The translations under genes and the position numbers were made by a program. From positions 1 through 64,000 of the forward strand of contig CAUJSJ030000184.1 in the NCBI GenBank assembly GCA_963422775.4: a stretch of 64,000 nt of DNA. The letters run 5' to 3'. This stretch comes from Pelomonas sp963422775 (GTDB lineage: Bacteria > Pseudomonadota > Gammaproteobacteria > Burkholderiales > Burkholderiaceae_C). A model generated the notes under the pieces. The model was given only the letters and a program-made list of their open reading frames with translations. It searched no databases and was not told the DNA's origin. Below are positions 52,653 to 61,515 of the stretch, piece by piece. How positions within the stretch are numbered: the stretch's first letter is position 1; each line of letters starts with the position of its first letter.

Positions 52653-52741
52653 GGTGTGGCGGCGGGCGGTGGCGACGGCGGCATTTTGAGGTGCGCCGCA
52701 GCGTTTCAACGGCAGCGACCCGAGGCTATGCTCGCGCCGCC

Positions 52742-53725
52742 ATGACGCGTGGACCATCGATGCATGACGCAGTGAACGTGCGGCGCCGGATCTTGCAAGG
52801 TCTGGCCCTGTGGCCACTGCTGGCCGGCGCGCGCGAGGCGGAACTGGGTGACGTCCAGATCCTCATTCCCGGCCCGCCCGGCGGTGGCTGGGACCGCGGC
52901 GGGCGCGCCATCGGCCAGGCGCTGCTGGGCGCGCAACTGGTGCAGGGCGTGGGATACCGGAACGTGGAGGGCGGTGGCGGCTGGCGCGGTTTCGAGGAAT
53001 TCGTGGCCCGCGGCGAGCTGCGCCAGGCCGTCATGGTGCAGTCGGTGTCGCTGGTGGCGCGGCGCCTCAGCGGCATCTATCGCAAGGGGTGTCGCGACCT
53101 GCGCCCGCTGGCCTGCCTGGCCGAGGAGTACGAGGCCGTCGTCGTGCGGCCCGATTCCCCGATCACGAGCCTGTCCGAACTGCGCAGACAGGTTGCGCGC
53201 GCGCCCCAGGAGCAGCCGCTGGTGCTGGGATCTGCGCGCGACAGCGTTGACCACCTGGCCGCGCAACTGCTGCTGCTGGATGTGCCGCGGGGCCCCTTCA
53301 GCGCCCACCGCTATGCCTTCCGCAATGGCGATGGCGACGCGGCCCAGTTCCTGTTGTCGGGCACGGGCATCGCGATGGTGGTGGGGTTCAACGCCCTGCT
53401 GATGGCGCAGCACCAGGCGGGCCAGCTGCGCATCCTGGCCACCAGCTGCCCGCAGCGCCTGCACAAGGACGTCCCGACCTGGGCCGAGCAGGGCGTGGAG
53501 CAGACCTTTGCCAACTGGCGCGGCCTGTTCGCACGGCGCGACATGCCGCCCGAGGCGGTGGCGCGCTGGCTGCGGGCGCTGGAGGCCCTGGCGTTGGCGC
53601 CGGCCTGGCGCGACGCCCTCAAGGCCAACGCCTGGGGTGCCCGCTTCCTGGGCGACGAGAAGTTCGTCACCTTCCTCGAGGCCGAGGAGCGCAAGCTCAG
53701 GCCGCTGGTGCCGGTGCCGGACTGA
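52742..53725 (+). CDS. Bug/TctC-family tripartite tricarboxylate transport substrate-binding protein
   Basis: A 327-residue protein with an arginine-rich N-terminus and hydrophobic segment (RRRILQGLALWPLLAGA), possibly a Tat-type signal. The Bug family start ILIPGPPGGGWDRGGRAIG and the later YRNVEGGGGW and VVRPDSPI are present. No TctA/TctB partners are adjacent, as is usual for orphan Bug genes in Burkholderiales. An alternative ATG at 52760 would shorten it by six residues. The ligand is unknown. Confidence 0.85.
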   Translation: MTRGPSMHDAVNVRRRILQGLALWPLLAGAREAELGDVQILIPGPPGGGWDRGGRAIGQALLGAQLVQGVGYRNVEGGGGWRGFEEFVARGELRQAVMVQSVSLVARRLSGIYRKGCRDLRPLACLAEEYEAVVVRPDSPITSLSELRRQVARAPQEQPLVLGSARDSVDHLAAQLLLLDVPRGPFSAHRYAFRNGDGDAAQFLLSGTGIAMVVGFNALLMAQHQAGQLRILATSCPQRLHKDVPTWAEQGVEQTFANWRGLFARRDMPPEAVARWLRALEALALAPAWRDALKANAWGARFLGDEKFVTFLEAEERKLRPLVPVPD

Positions 53726-53794
53726 GCCCACCGCTGTCGGCGAACTGCTGGCTCGCTGCGTTGTGCGGTGTCGAGTTCAAAACGAGGGCTGTCA

Positions 53795-54409
53795 ATGAAG
53801 CGTGTCGGTTTTTTCCTGGGCTTGGGTATCTGGCTGGCGTTGCCCTGTGCCTGGGCGCAGCAGATCTGGAAATGCGAGGTGGCAGGCCAGGTGCGTTTCA
53901 GCGACAAGCCCTGCCCCGGCAGCGGCCAGCCGGTGGCCGAGCGCAGCCTGCAGCCCAACGTGGTGGAGAGCCTGAAGCCCGAGGTGGTGCGCGCGGCACT
54001 GGGTGCGGCGTCAGCGCCCTTGGCGCCCGCTGCGCCGGCCGGCAATGCCTGTCCTGGCGACAGCGAGATCCGCGGCATGGAAACGCGCGGCAGCTCGACG
54101 ACGCTGGGCGACGCCGAGCGTCAGTTCATGCAGGACGAGGTGCGCCGCGCGCTGCAATGCCGCGCCGGGCGCGGCCGCTACACCGAGGCCGACTGGGTCG
54201 TCAGCCGCACGGCCCAGGCCGCGCAGACGCAGCTGGGCGACCGCGCCCGCCACGACGCCCGCCTGCGCGCCGAGGCCATGCACAGCGCGGCGGACCCGGA
54301 GGAGGGCGACCGCATCGCGCGCCGGCGCATCGCCGAGGAAAGGATGCAGCGCCGTAGCCAGCAGCAACTGCAGAGAAATCCCGGGTCGGCATCGATGCCA
54401 TCGCCCTAG
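53795..54409 (+). CDS. DUF4124-domain protein, paralogue 1
   Basis: A 204-residue exported protein with signal peptide (about 1-21, ending AWA). The DUF4124 motif follows at once: QQIWKCEVAGQVRFSDKPC. The rest is Ala/Arg-rich and probably helical, with a late RIAEERMQRRSQQQL. It is followed after 95 bases by a second, shorter copy. The function is unknown. Confidence 0.8.
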   Translation: MKRVGFFLGLGIWLALPCAWAQQIWKCEVAGQVRFSDKPCPGSGQPVAERSLQPNVVESLKPEVVRAALGAASAPLAPAAPAGNACPGDSEIRGMETRGSSTTLGDAERQFMQDEVRRALQCRAGRGRYTEADWVVSRTAQAAQTQLGDRARHDARLRAEAMHSAADPEEGDRIARRRIAEERMQRRSQQQLQRNPGSASMPSP

Positions 54410-54504
54410 CACGATCCGTGGCTGCGGCAGCGGCCGCGGCACGGCGTTTGCCGGTGACCCGTGCGCAGTCGGCGTCGTGCCGGGGGCTGCTGGAAAGGTC
54501 GGCG

Positions 54505-54990
54505 ATGAAGTGCTTGGTGGTGGGTCTCGGGATGTGGTTGGCCATGGGTGGCGCCTGGGCGCAGCAGGTCTGGCGATGCGAGGTGGACGGGCAGGTGCGC
54601 TACACCGACCGCCCTTGTGAAAAGATCAGTCAACCCTTGCCGGCGCGAGCGTTGCAGCCCAATGTTGCCGATGGCCCGACTGCGCAGGCAGCGCCCGCGG
54701 CGTCCGACTTTCCAGCTTCCGCGCCGGTGCCCACTGCTTGCGCGGGCGATGGGGAGATGAGCAGCCAGTCAGCGCGTCAAGGGTCATGCCCGCAGGATGC
54801 GGCCCGCCCGGCCGACGCCGGCAGTGCCGTTAGCCCCCAGGCCTCGGCCCCGCAGCCACGCCATGCCAGCCGTGGCCGCGCGGACAACCAGTGGAAGCGC
54901 CCCGCGTCGCAAGGCCTGCTGCAAACGGATTTTGTGCAGCGGGGCTACGTGCCGAGGCGTCAGAATCCGGCGTCCACGCCGACTCCCTAG
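54505..54990 (+). CDS. DUF4124-domain protein, paralogue 2
   Basis: A 161-residue exported protein sharing the signal peptide and DUF4124 motif of the gene before it (AQQVWRCEVDGQVRYTDRPC; the first copy has AQQIWKCEVAGQVRFSDKPC). The LQPNV stretch is also shared, while the C-terminal parts diverge. This indicates a tandem duplication. The start is the ATG at 54505. Confidence 0.78.
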   Translation: MKCLVVGLGMWLAMGGAWAQQVWRCEVDGQVRYTDRPCEKISQPLPARALQPNVADGPTAQAAPAASDFPASAPVPTACAGDGEMSSQSARQGSCPQDAARPADAGSAVSPQASAPQPRHASRGRADNQWKRPASQGLLQTDFVQRGYVPRRQNPASTPTP

Positions 54991-54996
54991 CCCTGC

Positions 54997-55722
54997 ATGC
55001 CCACGGCCGCCGCCGCCAGTTCGTCCCCTGACTCGCCCCGCCACGACCGCCTCGACGCACTGCGCGGCCTGGCCATCGTCTGGATGGCGTCATTTCATTT
55101 CGGCTTCGACCTGAACCACTTCGGCTGGATACGCCAGGATTTCTACCGCGACCCGGTCTGGACCTGGCAGCGCATCGGCATCGTCAGCCTGTTCCTGTTC
55201 TGCGCCGGCGGCGGCCAAGCCCTGGCCGTGCTGGCGCGCCAAGGCGCTCCGCGGTTCTGGAAGCGCTGGGCGCAGGTGGCCGGCTGCGCGCTGCTGGTGT
55301 CCGCGGGTTCGTGGTTCATGTTCCCGAGCAGCTGGATCAGCTTCGGCGTGCTGCATGGCATCGCGGTGATGCTGTTGCTGCTGCGGATGGGATTGAGCCG
55401 GCTGCCGAATGCGGCCCTGCTGTTGTTGGCCGTGCTCGCCATCGCCGCGCCGCGGCTGGTGCAGCAGCCCTTTTTCGACACGCGCTGGGCGAACTGGGTT
55501 GGTCTGGTCACACACAAGCCCGTCACGGAAGACTATGTGCCGGTGCTGCCCTGGCTGGGCGTCATGCTCGTCGGCTTCGTCGTCACGCGTGCCTGGCCCG
55601 GGTTGTGGCAGGGCAGCGCGCCGCGGCCGCTTGCCGTGCTGGGGCGCTGGTCGCTGAGTTTCTACATGGTCCACCAGCCCGTGCTGATCGGCGCGTTGAT
55701 GGCGGTTCAGTTCTTGTGTTGA
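54997..55722 (+). CDS. DUF1624 (heparan-alpha-glucosaminide N-acetyltransferase-like) membrane protein
   Basis: A 241-residue protein with about seven hydrophobic helices. The opening RHDRLDALRGLAIVWMASFHFGFDL is the DUF1624/YeiB-like signature, and the ending WSLSFYMVHQPVLIGAL fits acyltransferase-type membrane proteins. The substrate is unknown. It is followed after nine bases by a polysaccharide deacetylase. Confidence 0.83.
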   Translation: MPTAAAASSSPDSPRHDRLDALRGLAIVWMASFHFGFDLNHFGWIRQDFYRDPVWTWQRIGIVSLFLFCAGGGQALAVLARQGAPRFWKRWAQVAGCALLVSAGSWFMFPSSWISFGVLHGIAVMLLLLRMGLSRLPNAALLLLAVLAIAAPRLVQQPFFDTRWANWVGLVTHKPVTEDYVPVLPWLGVMLVGFVVTRAWPGLWQGSAPRPLAVLGRWSLSFYMVHQPVLIGALMAVQFLC

Positions 55723-55731
55723 AGGAATGTG

Positions 55732-56523
55732 ATGCGAAAGATGCTCGTGGCCGTGTTCGGTCTGCTCGTTTCGATGGCGGCCGCGGCGGCGCCGTTCGTT
55801 TGGCCCAACGGCGCGCAGGCGGCCGTGAGCCTGGGCTATGACGACGGCCTGGACAGCCAGCTCGACCATGTCGTGCCGGCGCTGAACAAGCGCGGCCTGC
55901 GGGCCAGCTTCTACGTGCCCATCAACGGCCCGACGCTGCCCGGCCGGCAGAACGAATGGAAGGCCGCCGCCGCGGCCGGCCACGAACTGGGCAACCACAG
56001 CCTGTTCCACGGCTGCTCGGCCAAGGGGACGGGGCGGGAATGGGTGCTGCCGCACCGCGACCTGGACAAGCAGACGCCGGCCGGCGTGCAGGAGCAGGTC
56101 ATCGCGGCCAACACCTGGCTGCAGGCGCTGGACGGCAAGACGCGCCGCACCTTCACGCCGCCCTGCCTGGACCTGCAGGCCGGCGGCCAGGATTTCGTGA
56201 AGGCGCTGCAGCCGCACTTCGTGGCCTACCGCGCGGCAGGCCCGGGGGTGGTGACCGACACCGCCCAGCTGGACCCCTACGCCATGCCGGTCTATTTCGT
56301 CGAGGGCTGGAGCGGCGAGCAGCTGATCGCGCTGGTCGAGAAGGCGGCGGCCCAGCATGCGCTGGTATCGCTGCTGTTTCACGGCGTGGGCGCCGAGCAC
56401 CTGAGCGTGACGCGCGAGGCGCACGACCAGTTGCTGGACCACCTGGCCAAGAACAAGGCCCGCTTGTGGGCCGACAGCTTCGTGAACATCATGGAGAACG
56501 CGAGGAAGCAAGCGGGCCGCTGA
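55732..56523 (+). CDS. secreted polysaccharide deacetylase family protein
   Basis: A 263-residue NodB-like deacetylase with signal peptide (about 1-20). The metal motif is AAVSLGYDDGLDSQLDHVVPAL, with the two Asp residues in place of the common FDDG form. AGHELGNHSLFHG supplies the histidines. The ribosome site AAGGA precedes the ATG at 55732. It probably removes acetyl groups from a cell-surface or extracellular polymer. Confidence 0.85.
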   Translation: MRKMLVAVFGLLVSMAAAAAPFVWPNGAQAAVSLGYDDGLDSQLDHVVPALNKRGLRASFYVPINGPTLPGRQNEWKAAAAAGHELGNHSLFHGCSAKGTGREWVLPHRDLDKQTPAGVQEQVIAANTWLQALDGKTRRTFTPPCLDLQAGGQDFVKALQPHFVAYRAAGPGVVTDTAQLDPYAMPVYFVEGWSGEQLIALVEKAAAQHALVSLLFHGVGAEHLSVTREAHDQLLDHLAKNKARLWADSFVNIMENARKQAGR

Positions 56524-56539
56524 GCCGACAATGCGGGCG

Positions 56540-57277
56540 ATGAGCTCCGCAAAGTCCGTCCTGTTCGGCTTCCATGCCGTCACCGTCCGCCTCAAGACGC
56601 ATCCTGCCTCGGTCGCCGAGGTGCATTTCGATCCCAGCCGGCGCGACCAGCGCATGCGCGCCTTCGTCGAGCGTGCCAAGGAGGCCGGCGCCAAGCTCGT
56701 GGAGAGCAGCGACGAGCGCCTGAGCCAGATCGCCGGCAGCCCGCACCACCAGGGCGTCGTCGCCCGCGTGCAGGCGCTGGCGCAACCGCATTCGCTGGAC
56801 GATGTGCTGGACGCCGTCGAAGGCCCGCCGCTGGTGCTGGTGCTTGACGGCGTGACGGACCCGCACAACCTCGGTGCCTGCCTGCGCGTGGCCGATGGCG
56901 CGGGGGCGCACGCCGTGGTGGCGCCCAAGGACCGTGCCGTGGGCTTGAACGCCACCGTGGCCAAGGTGGCCAGCGGTGCGGCCGAGACGGTGCCCTACCT
57001 GATGGTCACCAACCTGGCACGGACCTTGAATGAACTGAAGGAGCGCGACATCTGGGTGGTCGGCACGTCCGACCAGGCCGAGCGCTCGATCTACGAACTG
57101 GATTTGAAGCGCCCCACCGCCTTCGTGCTGGGTGCCGAAGGGGAGGGCATGCGGCAACTGACGGCCAAGACCTGCGACGAGCTCGTGCACATCCCGATGG
57201 CTGGCGCCGTCGAGAGCCTGAACGTGTCCGTCGCCGCAGGTGTGTGCCTGTATGAGGTGCTCCGTCAGCGTCGATAA
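56540..57277 (+). CDS. rlmB: 23S rRNA (guanosine-2'-O-)-methyltransferase RlmB
   Basis: A 245-residue SpoU-family (SPOUT) methyltransferase modifying G2251 of 23S rRNA. The N-terminal substrate-binding domain begins SVLFGFHAV. SPOUT motifs are VTDPHNLGACLRVADGAGA, VLGAEGEGM and VESLNVSVAAGVCLYEVLRQRR. I choose the ATG at 56540 on family grounds; 56531 is also possible. Upp follows after 32 bases. Confidence 0.93.
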   Translation: MSSAKSVLFGFHAVTVRLKTHPASVAEVHFDPSRRDQRMRAFVERAKEAGAKLVESSDERLSQIAGSPHHQGVVARVQALAQPHSLDDVLDAVEGPPLVLVLDGVTDPHNLGACLRVADGAGAHAVVAPKDRAVGLNATVAKVASGAAETVPYLMVTNLARTLNELKERDIWVVGTSDQAERSIYELDLKRPTAFVLGAEGEGMRQLTAKTCDELVHIPMAGAVESLNVSVAAGVCLYEVLRQRR

Positions 57278-57309
57278 TTCTGACTGCTCAGAAAAAAAGG
57301 AAACCCGCC

Positions 57310-57942
57310 ATGGCCGTCATCGAAGTCAAGCACCCTCTGGTCAAACACAAGATCGGCCTGATGCGCGAGGCCGGCATCTCGACGAAGAAGTTCCGCGAGC
57401 TGACCGGCGAAGTCGCGCGGCTGCTGACCTACGAGGCGACCGAGGACTTCCCGCTGGAGAAGGTGACCATCGAATGCTGGAGCGGCCCGGCCGAGGTCGA
57501 CCAGATCGCCGGCCGCAAGGTCACCGTGGTGCCCATCCTGCGTGCGGGCCTGGGCATGCTGGACGGCGTGCTGGACATCCTGCCCAACGCCAAGGTCTCG
57601 GTCGTCGGCCTGGCGCGTGACCACGAGACCCTCAAGCCGGTGAACTACTTCGACAAGTTCGTCGGCGACCTTGAAACCCGCACGGCGCTCATCATCGACC
57701 CCATGCTGGCCACTGCGGGCAGCATGATCGCCACCGTGGAGCTGCTGAAGGCGCGCGGCTGCAAGGACATCCGTGCGCTGGTGCTGGCGGCCGCGCCCGA
57801 GGGCGTGAAGGCGCTCAACACGGCCCACCCCGACGTGCGCTGCTGGACGGCGGCCATCGACAGCCACCTCAATGACGTCGGCTACATCATCCCGGGCCTG
57901 GGCGACGCGGGCGACAAGATCTTCGGCACCAAGGAAGGGTAA
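57310..57942 (+). CDS. upp: uracil phosphoribosyltransferase
   Basis: A 210-residue enzyme making UMP from uracil and PRPP. Family marks are HPLVKHKIGLMREAGIS at the start, VPILRAGLGMLDG (about 78-90) and the PRPP loop IIDPMLATAGSM (about 128-140). The C-terminal uracil contact PGLGDAGDKIFGT is present. The ribosome site AAAGGAAA precedes the start. Confidence 0.96.
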   Translation: MAVIEVKHPLVKHKIGLMREAGISTKKFRELTGEVARLLTYEATEDFPLEKVTIECWSGPAEVDQIAGRKVTVVPILRAGLGMLDGVLDILPNAKVSVVGLARDHETLKPVNYFDKFVGDLETRTALIIDPMLATAGSMIATVELLKARGCKDIRALVLAAAPEGVKALNTAHPDVRCWTAAIDSHLNDVGYIIPGLGDAGDKIFGTKEG

Positions 57943-57946
57943 AGAT

Positions 57947-57964
57947 TCACGGCCTCGGCCGTGA
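57947..57964. terminator. possible terminator hairpin after upp
   Basis: TCACGGCC-TC-GGCCGTGA is a perfect palindromic hairpin beginning four bases after the upp stop. No T tract follows, so termination is uncertain. Confidence 0.4.
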
Positions 57965-58044
57965 TCCCTTCGGCCATGCCCCTGCGTCTGTACGTGCAGG
58001 CAGCCAATCCTGGCTGCCATCCACGCAGACCCCAGGAGCCCACC

Positions 58045-58506
58045 ATGGCCACGCTTTCCACCCCCACCGTCACCCTCGGCGCCACCAGCAACGACAAGCG
58101 CGACGTGACCGTCGCCGGCACGATGACCTTCGACGCCAGCGACGTCGGCCGCACCTACCGGCTGGAGATCCAGCTCATGGGTGAAGACCTTGCCGCCGAC
58201 AACCTGCCTTCCGGCGACACCGGTGCAGACGACCTGATCAGCAGCTTCATCTGGGTGAGCGGTGGCGTGCCACGCCCCTACCGCACGATCACGGTGCAGG
58301 CCGCGGGCAACATCAATTTTTCCGAGAAGCGCGCGATCGAGACTTCCCGGCTCGACGAGGATGCCGGGCTGCAGAAGGTCGGCATGGCCGACATCCACAC
58401 CCCCGTCTTCATGCCGCGCGCCGACGAGGTCTACGCCCAGGTGACGCTGGGCACGGCGCCGGTCAGCAAGCGTTCGGCGACGGTGCAGGCCGGCATCGGC
58501 GTCTAA
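58045..58506 (+). CDS. hypothetical beta-rich protein
   Basis: A 153-residue protein of unknown function. It begins ATLSTPTVTLGATSNDKRDVTVAGTMTFDAS, has no signal peptide or membrane helix, and is rich in Thr, Val and Asp in alternating patterns, suggesting a beta-sandwich. The ATG at 58045 follows AGGAGCC. Its stop overlaps the convergent chromate transporter gene by four bases. Confidence 0.65.
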   Translation: MATLSTPTVTLGATSNDKRDVTVAGTMTFDASDVGRTYRLEIQLMGEDLAADNLPSGDTGADDLISSFIWVSGGVPRPYRTITVQAAGNINFSEKRAIETSRLDEDAGLQKVGMADIHTPVFMPRADEVYAQVTLGTAPVSKRSATVQAGIGV

Positions 58507-59039
58507 ACGAAGCCGAGGGCGCCGAGAACGCCGCCGCCAAGCACCATCCAGACGAGGCCCAGCCTCGTCTTGAGCGTCAGTGCCACGGTGGCGACGATCA
58601 GCACCAGGGCGCCCCAGCGGTGCTCTTCGGCCCGCAGGAAGGGCAGGGCGAGCAGCCAGCCCGTGGCGATGATCAGCCCCAGGGTCAGCGGCATCAGGCC
58701 GGCCGAGAAGGCGCGCACGCTGATGCTGGCCCGGTTGGCCCGGGCCCAGCGCGTGGCCGTCAGCGTCAGCACGCTGGACGGCAGCATGATGCCGGCCATG
58801 GCCGCTGCCGCCCCGGGCATGCCGGCGACATTCCATCCCAGCACGGCGACAAACAGGATGTTGGGCCCTGGCGCGGCCTGCGCCAGCGCGATGGATGAGG
58901 TGAACGAGGTTTCCGTCAGCCAGCCGGTCCTGTCGACGAGGAAGCGGTGCATTTCCGGCACCGTCGTGATCGCGCCGCCGATGGACAGCAGCGACAGCGT
59001 CAGGAAATGCAGGAAGAGGCTGAAGAGGTCGACGGTCAT
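58503..59039 (-). CDS. chromate transporter (ChrA half), second subunit
   Basis: A 178-residue half-size CHR-family protein with about six helices. The start motif FLTLSLLSIGGAITTVPEM and ALAQAAPGPNILFVAVLGW (about 48-66) match ChrA halves. The ATG at 59039 overlaps the stop of the partner gene as ATGA. The two halves together form a split chromate/anion transporter. Confidence 0.88.
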   Translation of the reverse strand: MTVDLFSLFLHFLTLSLLSIGGAITTVPEMHRFLVDRTGWLTETSFTSSIALAQAAPGPNILFVAVLGWNVAGMPGAAAAMAGIMLPSSVLTLTATRWARANRASISVRAFSAGLMPLTLGLIIATGWLLALPFLRAEEHRWGALVLIVATVALTLKTRLGLVWMVLGGGVLGALGFV

Positions 59040-59587
59040 TTCAGCCTCAGCCATGCGACCAGCATGCCGGTGCCGCCGAGCAGCGCCAGCACCGTCACCA
59101 GCGGCCAGCGCAGCAGCCCGATCAGCACGAAGGCGGCGACGGCCAGGCCCATCGCCAAGGGGCGCCCCAGCGGGCTGGTCTTGAGTGCCGGCAGCAGCTT
59201 GATGCCCGTGGCCAGGATCAGCCCGGCCGACACGGCGCCCATGCCGCGCAGCGCGTTCACGGCCATCGGGTAGCGGGACAGTTCGCCGTAGAGCATGGCC
59301 AGACCCAGCACGATGACGGCGGGCGCGGCCAGCATGCCGGCCAGCGCCGCCACGGCGCCGCGCAGGCCGAAGAAACGGTCGCCCACCATCATCGACAGGT
59401 TGACCACATTGGGCCCCGGCAGCACCTGGGCGATGGCCAGGGTCTCGACGAACTCTTCCTTGCTCATCCAGCCCAGGCGCTCGACCAGCTCCCGCTGCGC
59501 CACTGCCAGCACGCCGCCGAATCCCTGCAGCGCCAGGCGCGTGAACGCGAGGAAGAGGTGGGTGGGGGACTGCGGGCGGTTCAGCAC
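59036..59587 (-). CDS. chromate transporter (ChrA half), first subunit
   Basis: A 183-residue CHR-family half. Signatures are FTRLALQGFGGVLAVAQREL and AIAQVLPGPNVVNLSMMVGDRF. It starts at a GTG (59587) seven bases after the dehydrogenase stop and is coupled to the second half. Together they are predicted to move chromate or a similar oxyanion out of the cell, although many such pairs have unproven substrates. Confidence 0.88.
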   Translation of the reverse strand: MLNRPQSPTHLFLAFTRLALQGFGGVLAVAQRELVERLGWMSKEEFVETLAIAQVLPGPNVVNLSMMVGDRFFGLRGAVAALAGMLAAPAVIVLGLAMLYGELSRYPMAVNALRGMGAVSAGLILATGIKLLPALKTSPLGRPLAMGLAVAAFVLIGLLRWPLVTVLALLGGTGMLVAWLRLK

Positions 59588-59594
59588 GGAGACT

Positions 59595-60602
59595 TCAGCG
59601 GTGAACCTTGAACGCTTCCGGGTTGACGATGTTGGTCGGCTGCGCCTTGATGAAGTTCAGCACGTTGTCGAAGGCAGCGTCGAAATAGATCTCGTAGCTG
59701 TCCTGCTCGACATAGCCGATGTGCGGCGTGCAGACGGCGTTCTCCAGCCGCAGCAGCGGGTGGCCCTGCAGGATGGGCTCGGTCTCGAACACGTCGATGG
59801 CGGCCATGCCGGGGCGGCCGCGGTTCAGCGCCGACACGAGGGCGCCTTCCGTGACGAGTTCGGCCCGCGAGGTGTTCACGAACAACGCCGTCGGCTTCAT
59901 GCGGGCGAGGTCCTCGGGGGTGACGATGCCTCGCGTGGCATCGCACAGCCGCAGGTGCACGGACAGCACGTCGGCCTCGCCGAAGAAGGCCTCGCGGCTG
60001 GGCGCGGCCTGGTAGCCGTCGGCCTCGGCCTTCAGGCGCGAGGCCTCGCTGCCCCAGACCATGACCTGCATGCCAAAGGCGCGGCCGTAGCCGGCCACGA
60101 GCTGGCCGATCTTGCCGTAGCCCCAGATGCCCAGCGTCTTGCCGCGCAGCACCATGCCCACGCCGAAATTGGCCGGCATGGACGCCGCCTTCAACCCGGC
60201 CTGCTGCCAGGCGCCGTGCTTCAGGTTGCCGATGTACTGCGGCAGCCGGCGCATCGAGGCCATGATCAGCGCCCAGGTCAGCTCGGCCGGCGCCACCGGG
60301 CTGCCCACGCCCTCCGCCACCGCGATGCCCAGCCGTGTGCAGGCTTCCACATCGATGTGGCTGCCGACGCGGCCGGTCTGGGAGATCAGCTTGAGCTTGG
60401 GCAGCTTTTCGAGCAGCTGGCGCGGGAAGGCGGTGCGCTCGCGCACCAGCACCAGCACCTCGGCGTCGCGCAGTCGCACGGACAGCTGGCCGATGCCCTT
60501 GACCGTGTTGGTGAACACCTTGGCGTTCAGCGGCTCCAGCTTGGCCGCGCAGCGCAGTTTGCGCACGGCGTCTTGGTAGTCGTCGAGGATGATGACGTTC
60601 AT
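59595..60602 (-). CDS. D-2-hydroxyacid dehydrogenase family protein
   Basis: A 335-residue NAD-dependent oxidoreductase. The cofactor motif GIWGYGKIGQLVAGYGRAFG is at about residues 148-167. The catalytic Arg is in FVNTSRAELV, the Glu in DVFETEPI and the His in CTPHIGYV. The specific hydroxyacid is unknown. It is the first gene of a probable operon with the split chromate transporter. Confidence 0.9.
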   Translation of the reverse strand: MNVIILDDYQDAVRKLRCAAKLEPLNAKVFTNTVKGIGQLSVRLRDAEVLVLVRERTAFPRQLLEKLPKLKLISQTGRVGSHIDVEACTRLGIAVAEGVGSPVAPAELTWALIMASMRRLPQYIGNLKHGAWQQAGLKAASMPANFGVGMVLRGKTLGIWGYGKIGQLVAGYGRAFGMQVMVWGSEASRLKAEADGYQAAPSREAFFGEADVLSVHLRLCDATRGIVTPEDLARMKPTALFVNTSRAELVTEGALVSALNRGRPGMAAIDVFETEPILQGHPLLRLENAVCTPHIGYVEQDSYEIYFDAAFDNVLNFIKAQPTNIVNPEAFKVHR

Positions 60603-60762
60603 GGTCGGGGCTCGCGCGGGCGCCTGGAGGGCACCGAGGCCGCTGCGGCGTGCAGCGAACGCGAGCATGGCAGGGCTTCAGGTTTTGGGGCATTGTGCCC
60701 CGGGGCGATGCAAGCCCACGGCGTGCTGGCTACCATCGGTTTCCCTCAATGGAGACCACCCG

Positions 60763-61272
60763 ATGACCCCCCTTTCCATGCACGCCGCCAGCGCCCCCGT
60801 CTTCGCCAAGATGCTGGGCAACATGCTCAACTGGCTGGAGGCCGCCAAGGCCCACGCCGAGGCCAAGAAGTTCTCCACCGACGTCTACCTGACGCTGCGC
60901 CTGGCGCCCGACATGCTGCCCTTCACCAAGCAGATCCAGATCGCCAGCGACGCGGCCAAGGGCTGCATCGCCCGCCTGTCCGGCCAGGACGCGCCCAAGT
61001 TCGAGGACAACGAAGCCTCGCTGGACGAGCTGATCACGCGCATCAAGAAGACACAGGACTACGTGCTGTCCGTGCCGGCTGATGCCATCGATGGCAGCGA
61101 GGGCCGCGAGATCACCATCCCGCGCCGCGCCGGCGACCCGCTGAAGTTAGACGGCTCGACCTATCTGCGCCATTTCGCGCTGCCCAACTTCTATTTCCAC
61201 GCGACGACGACTTACGCCTTGTTGCGCCACGCCGGCGTGCCGCTGGGTAAATCGGACTACCTGGGGGGCTGA
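60763..61272 (+). CDS. DUF1993 family protein
   Basis: A 169-residue soluble helical protein. The start MHAASAPVFAKMLGNMLNWLEAA and the end LPNFYFHATTTYALLRHAGVPLGKSDYLG match DUF1993, a DinB-like four-helix family. The function is unknown. The ribosome site GGAG lies ten bases before the ATG. Confidence 0.87.
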   Translation: MTPLSMHAASAPVFAKMLGNMLNWLEAAKAHAEAKKFSTDVYLTLRLAPDMLPFTKQIQIASDAAKGCIARLSGQDAPKFEDNEASLDELITRIKKTQDYVLSVPADAIDGSEGREITIPRRAGDPLKLDGSTYLRHFALPNFYFHATTTYALLRHAGVPLGKSDYLGG

Positions 61273-61283
61273 AATGAAGCCCC

Positions 61284-61358
61284 TCGGCCAAGGCGTACCT
61301 TGGCCGGTCCCCCGCGGGGACGGCGATGCTTGCGGCCTTGAGCCGCAAGCACATCGCC
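61284..61358. repeat. cluster of three hairpins in the DUF1993-GT41 gap
   Basis: Three inverted repeats follow each other: GGCCAAGG/CCTTGGCC (61286-61305), GTCCCC/GGGGAC (61307-61321) and a long stem with arms 61322-61336 and 61342-61358 (two-base bulge). They may form a terminator for the DUF1993 gene or a REP-like unit. No T tract is present. Confidence 0.55.
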
Positions 61359-61515
61359 GGGACGGGCCGGCTTGGGAGCGGCCCGGCGCTTGGCCCGAAT
61401 ACTGAATCCAGCCCCCCGGGCGGGAAATGCTGCGCATTACGCGGCCTATTCCGCCGCCCAGATCCCGCGGCGCGGCTTGAAAATCGGGAGAACATCCGCT
61501 CAAGCCGCCCGCCGC

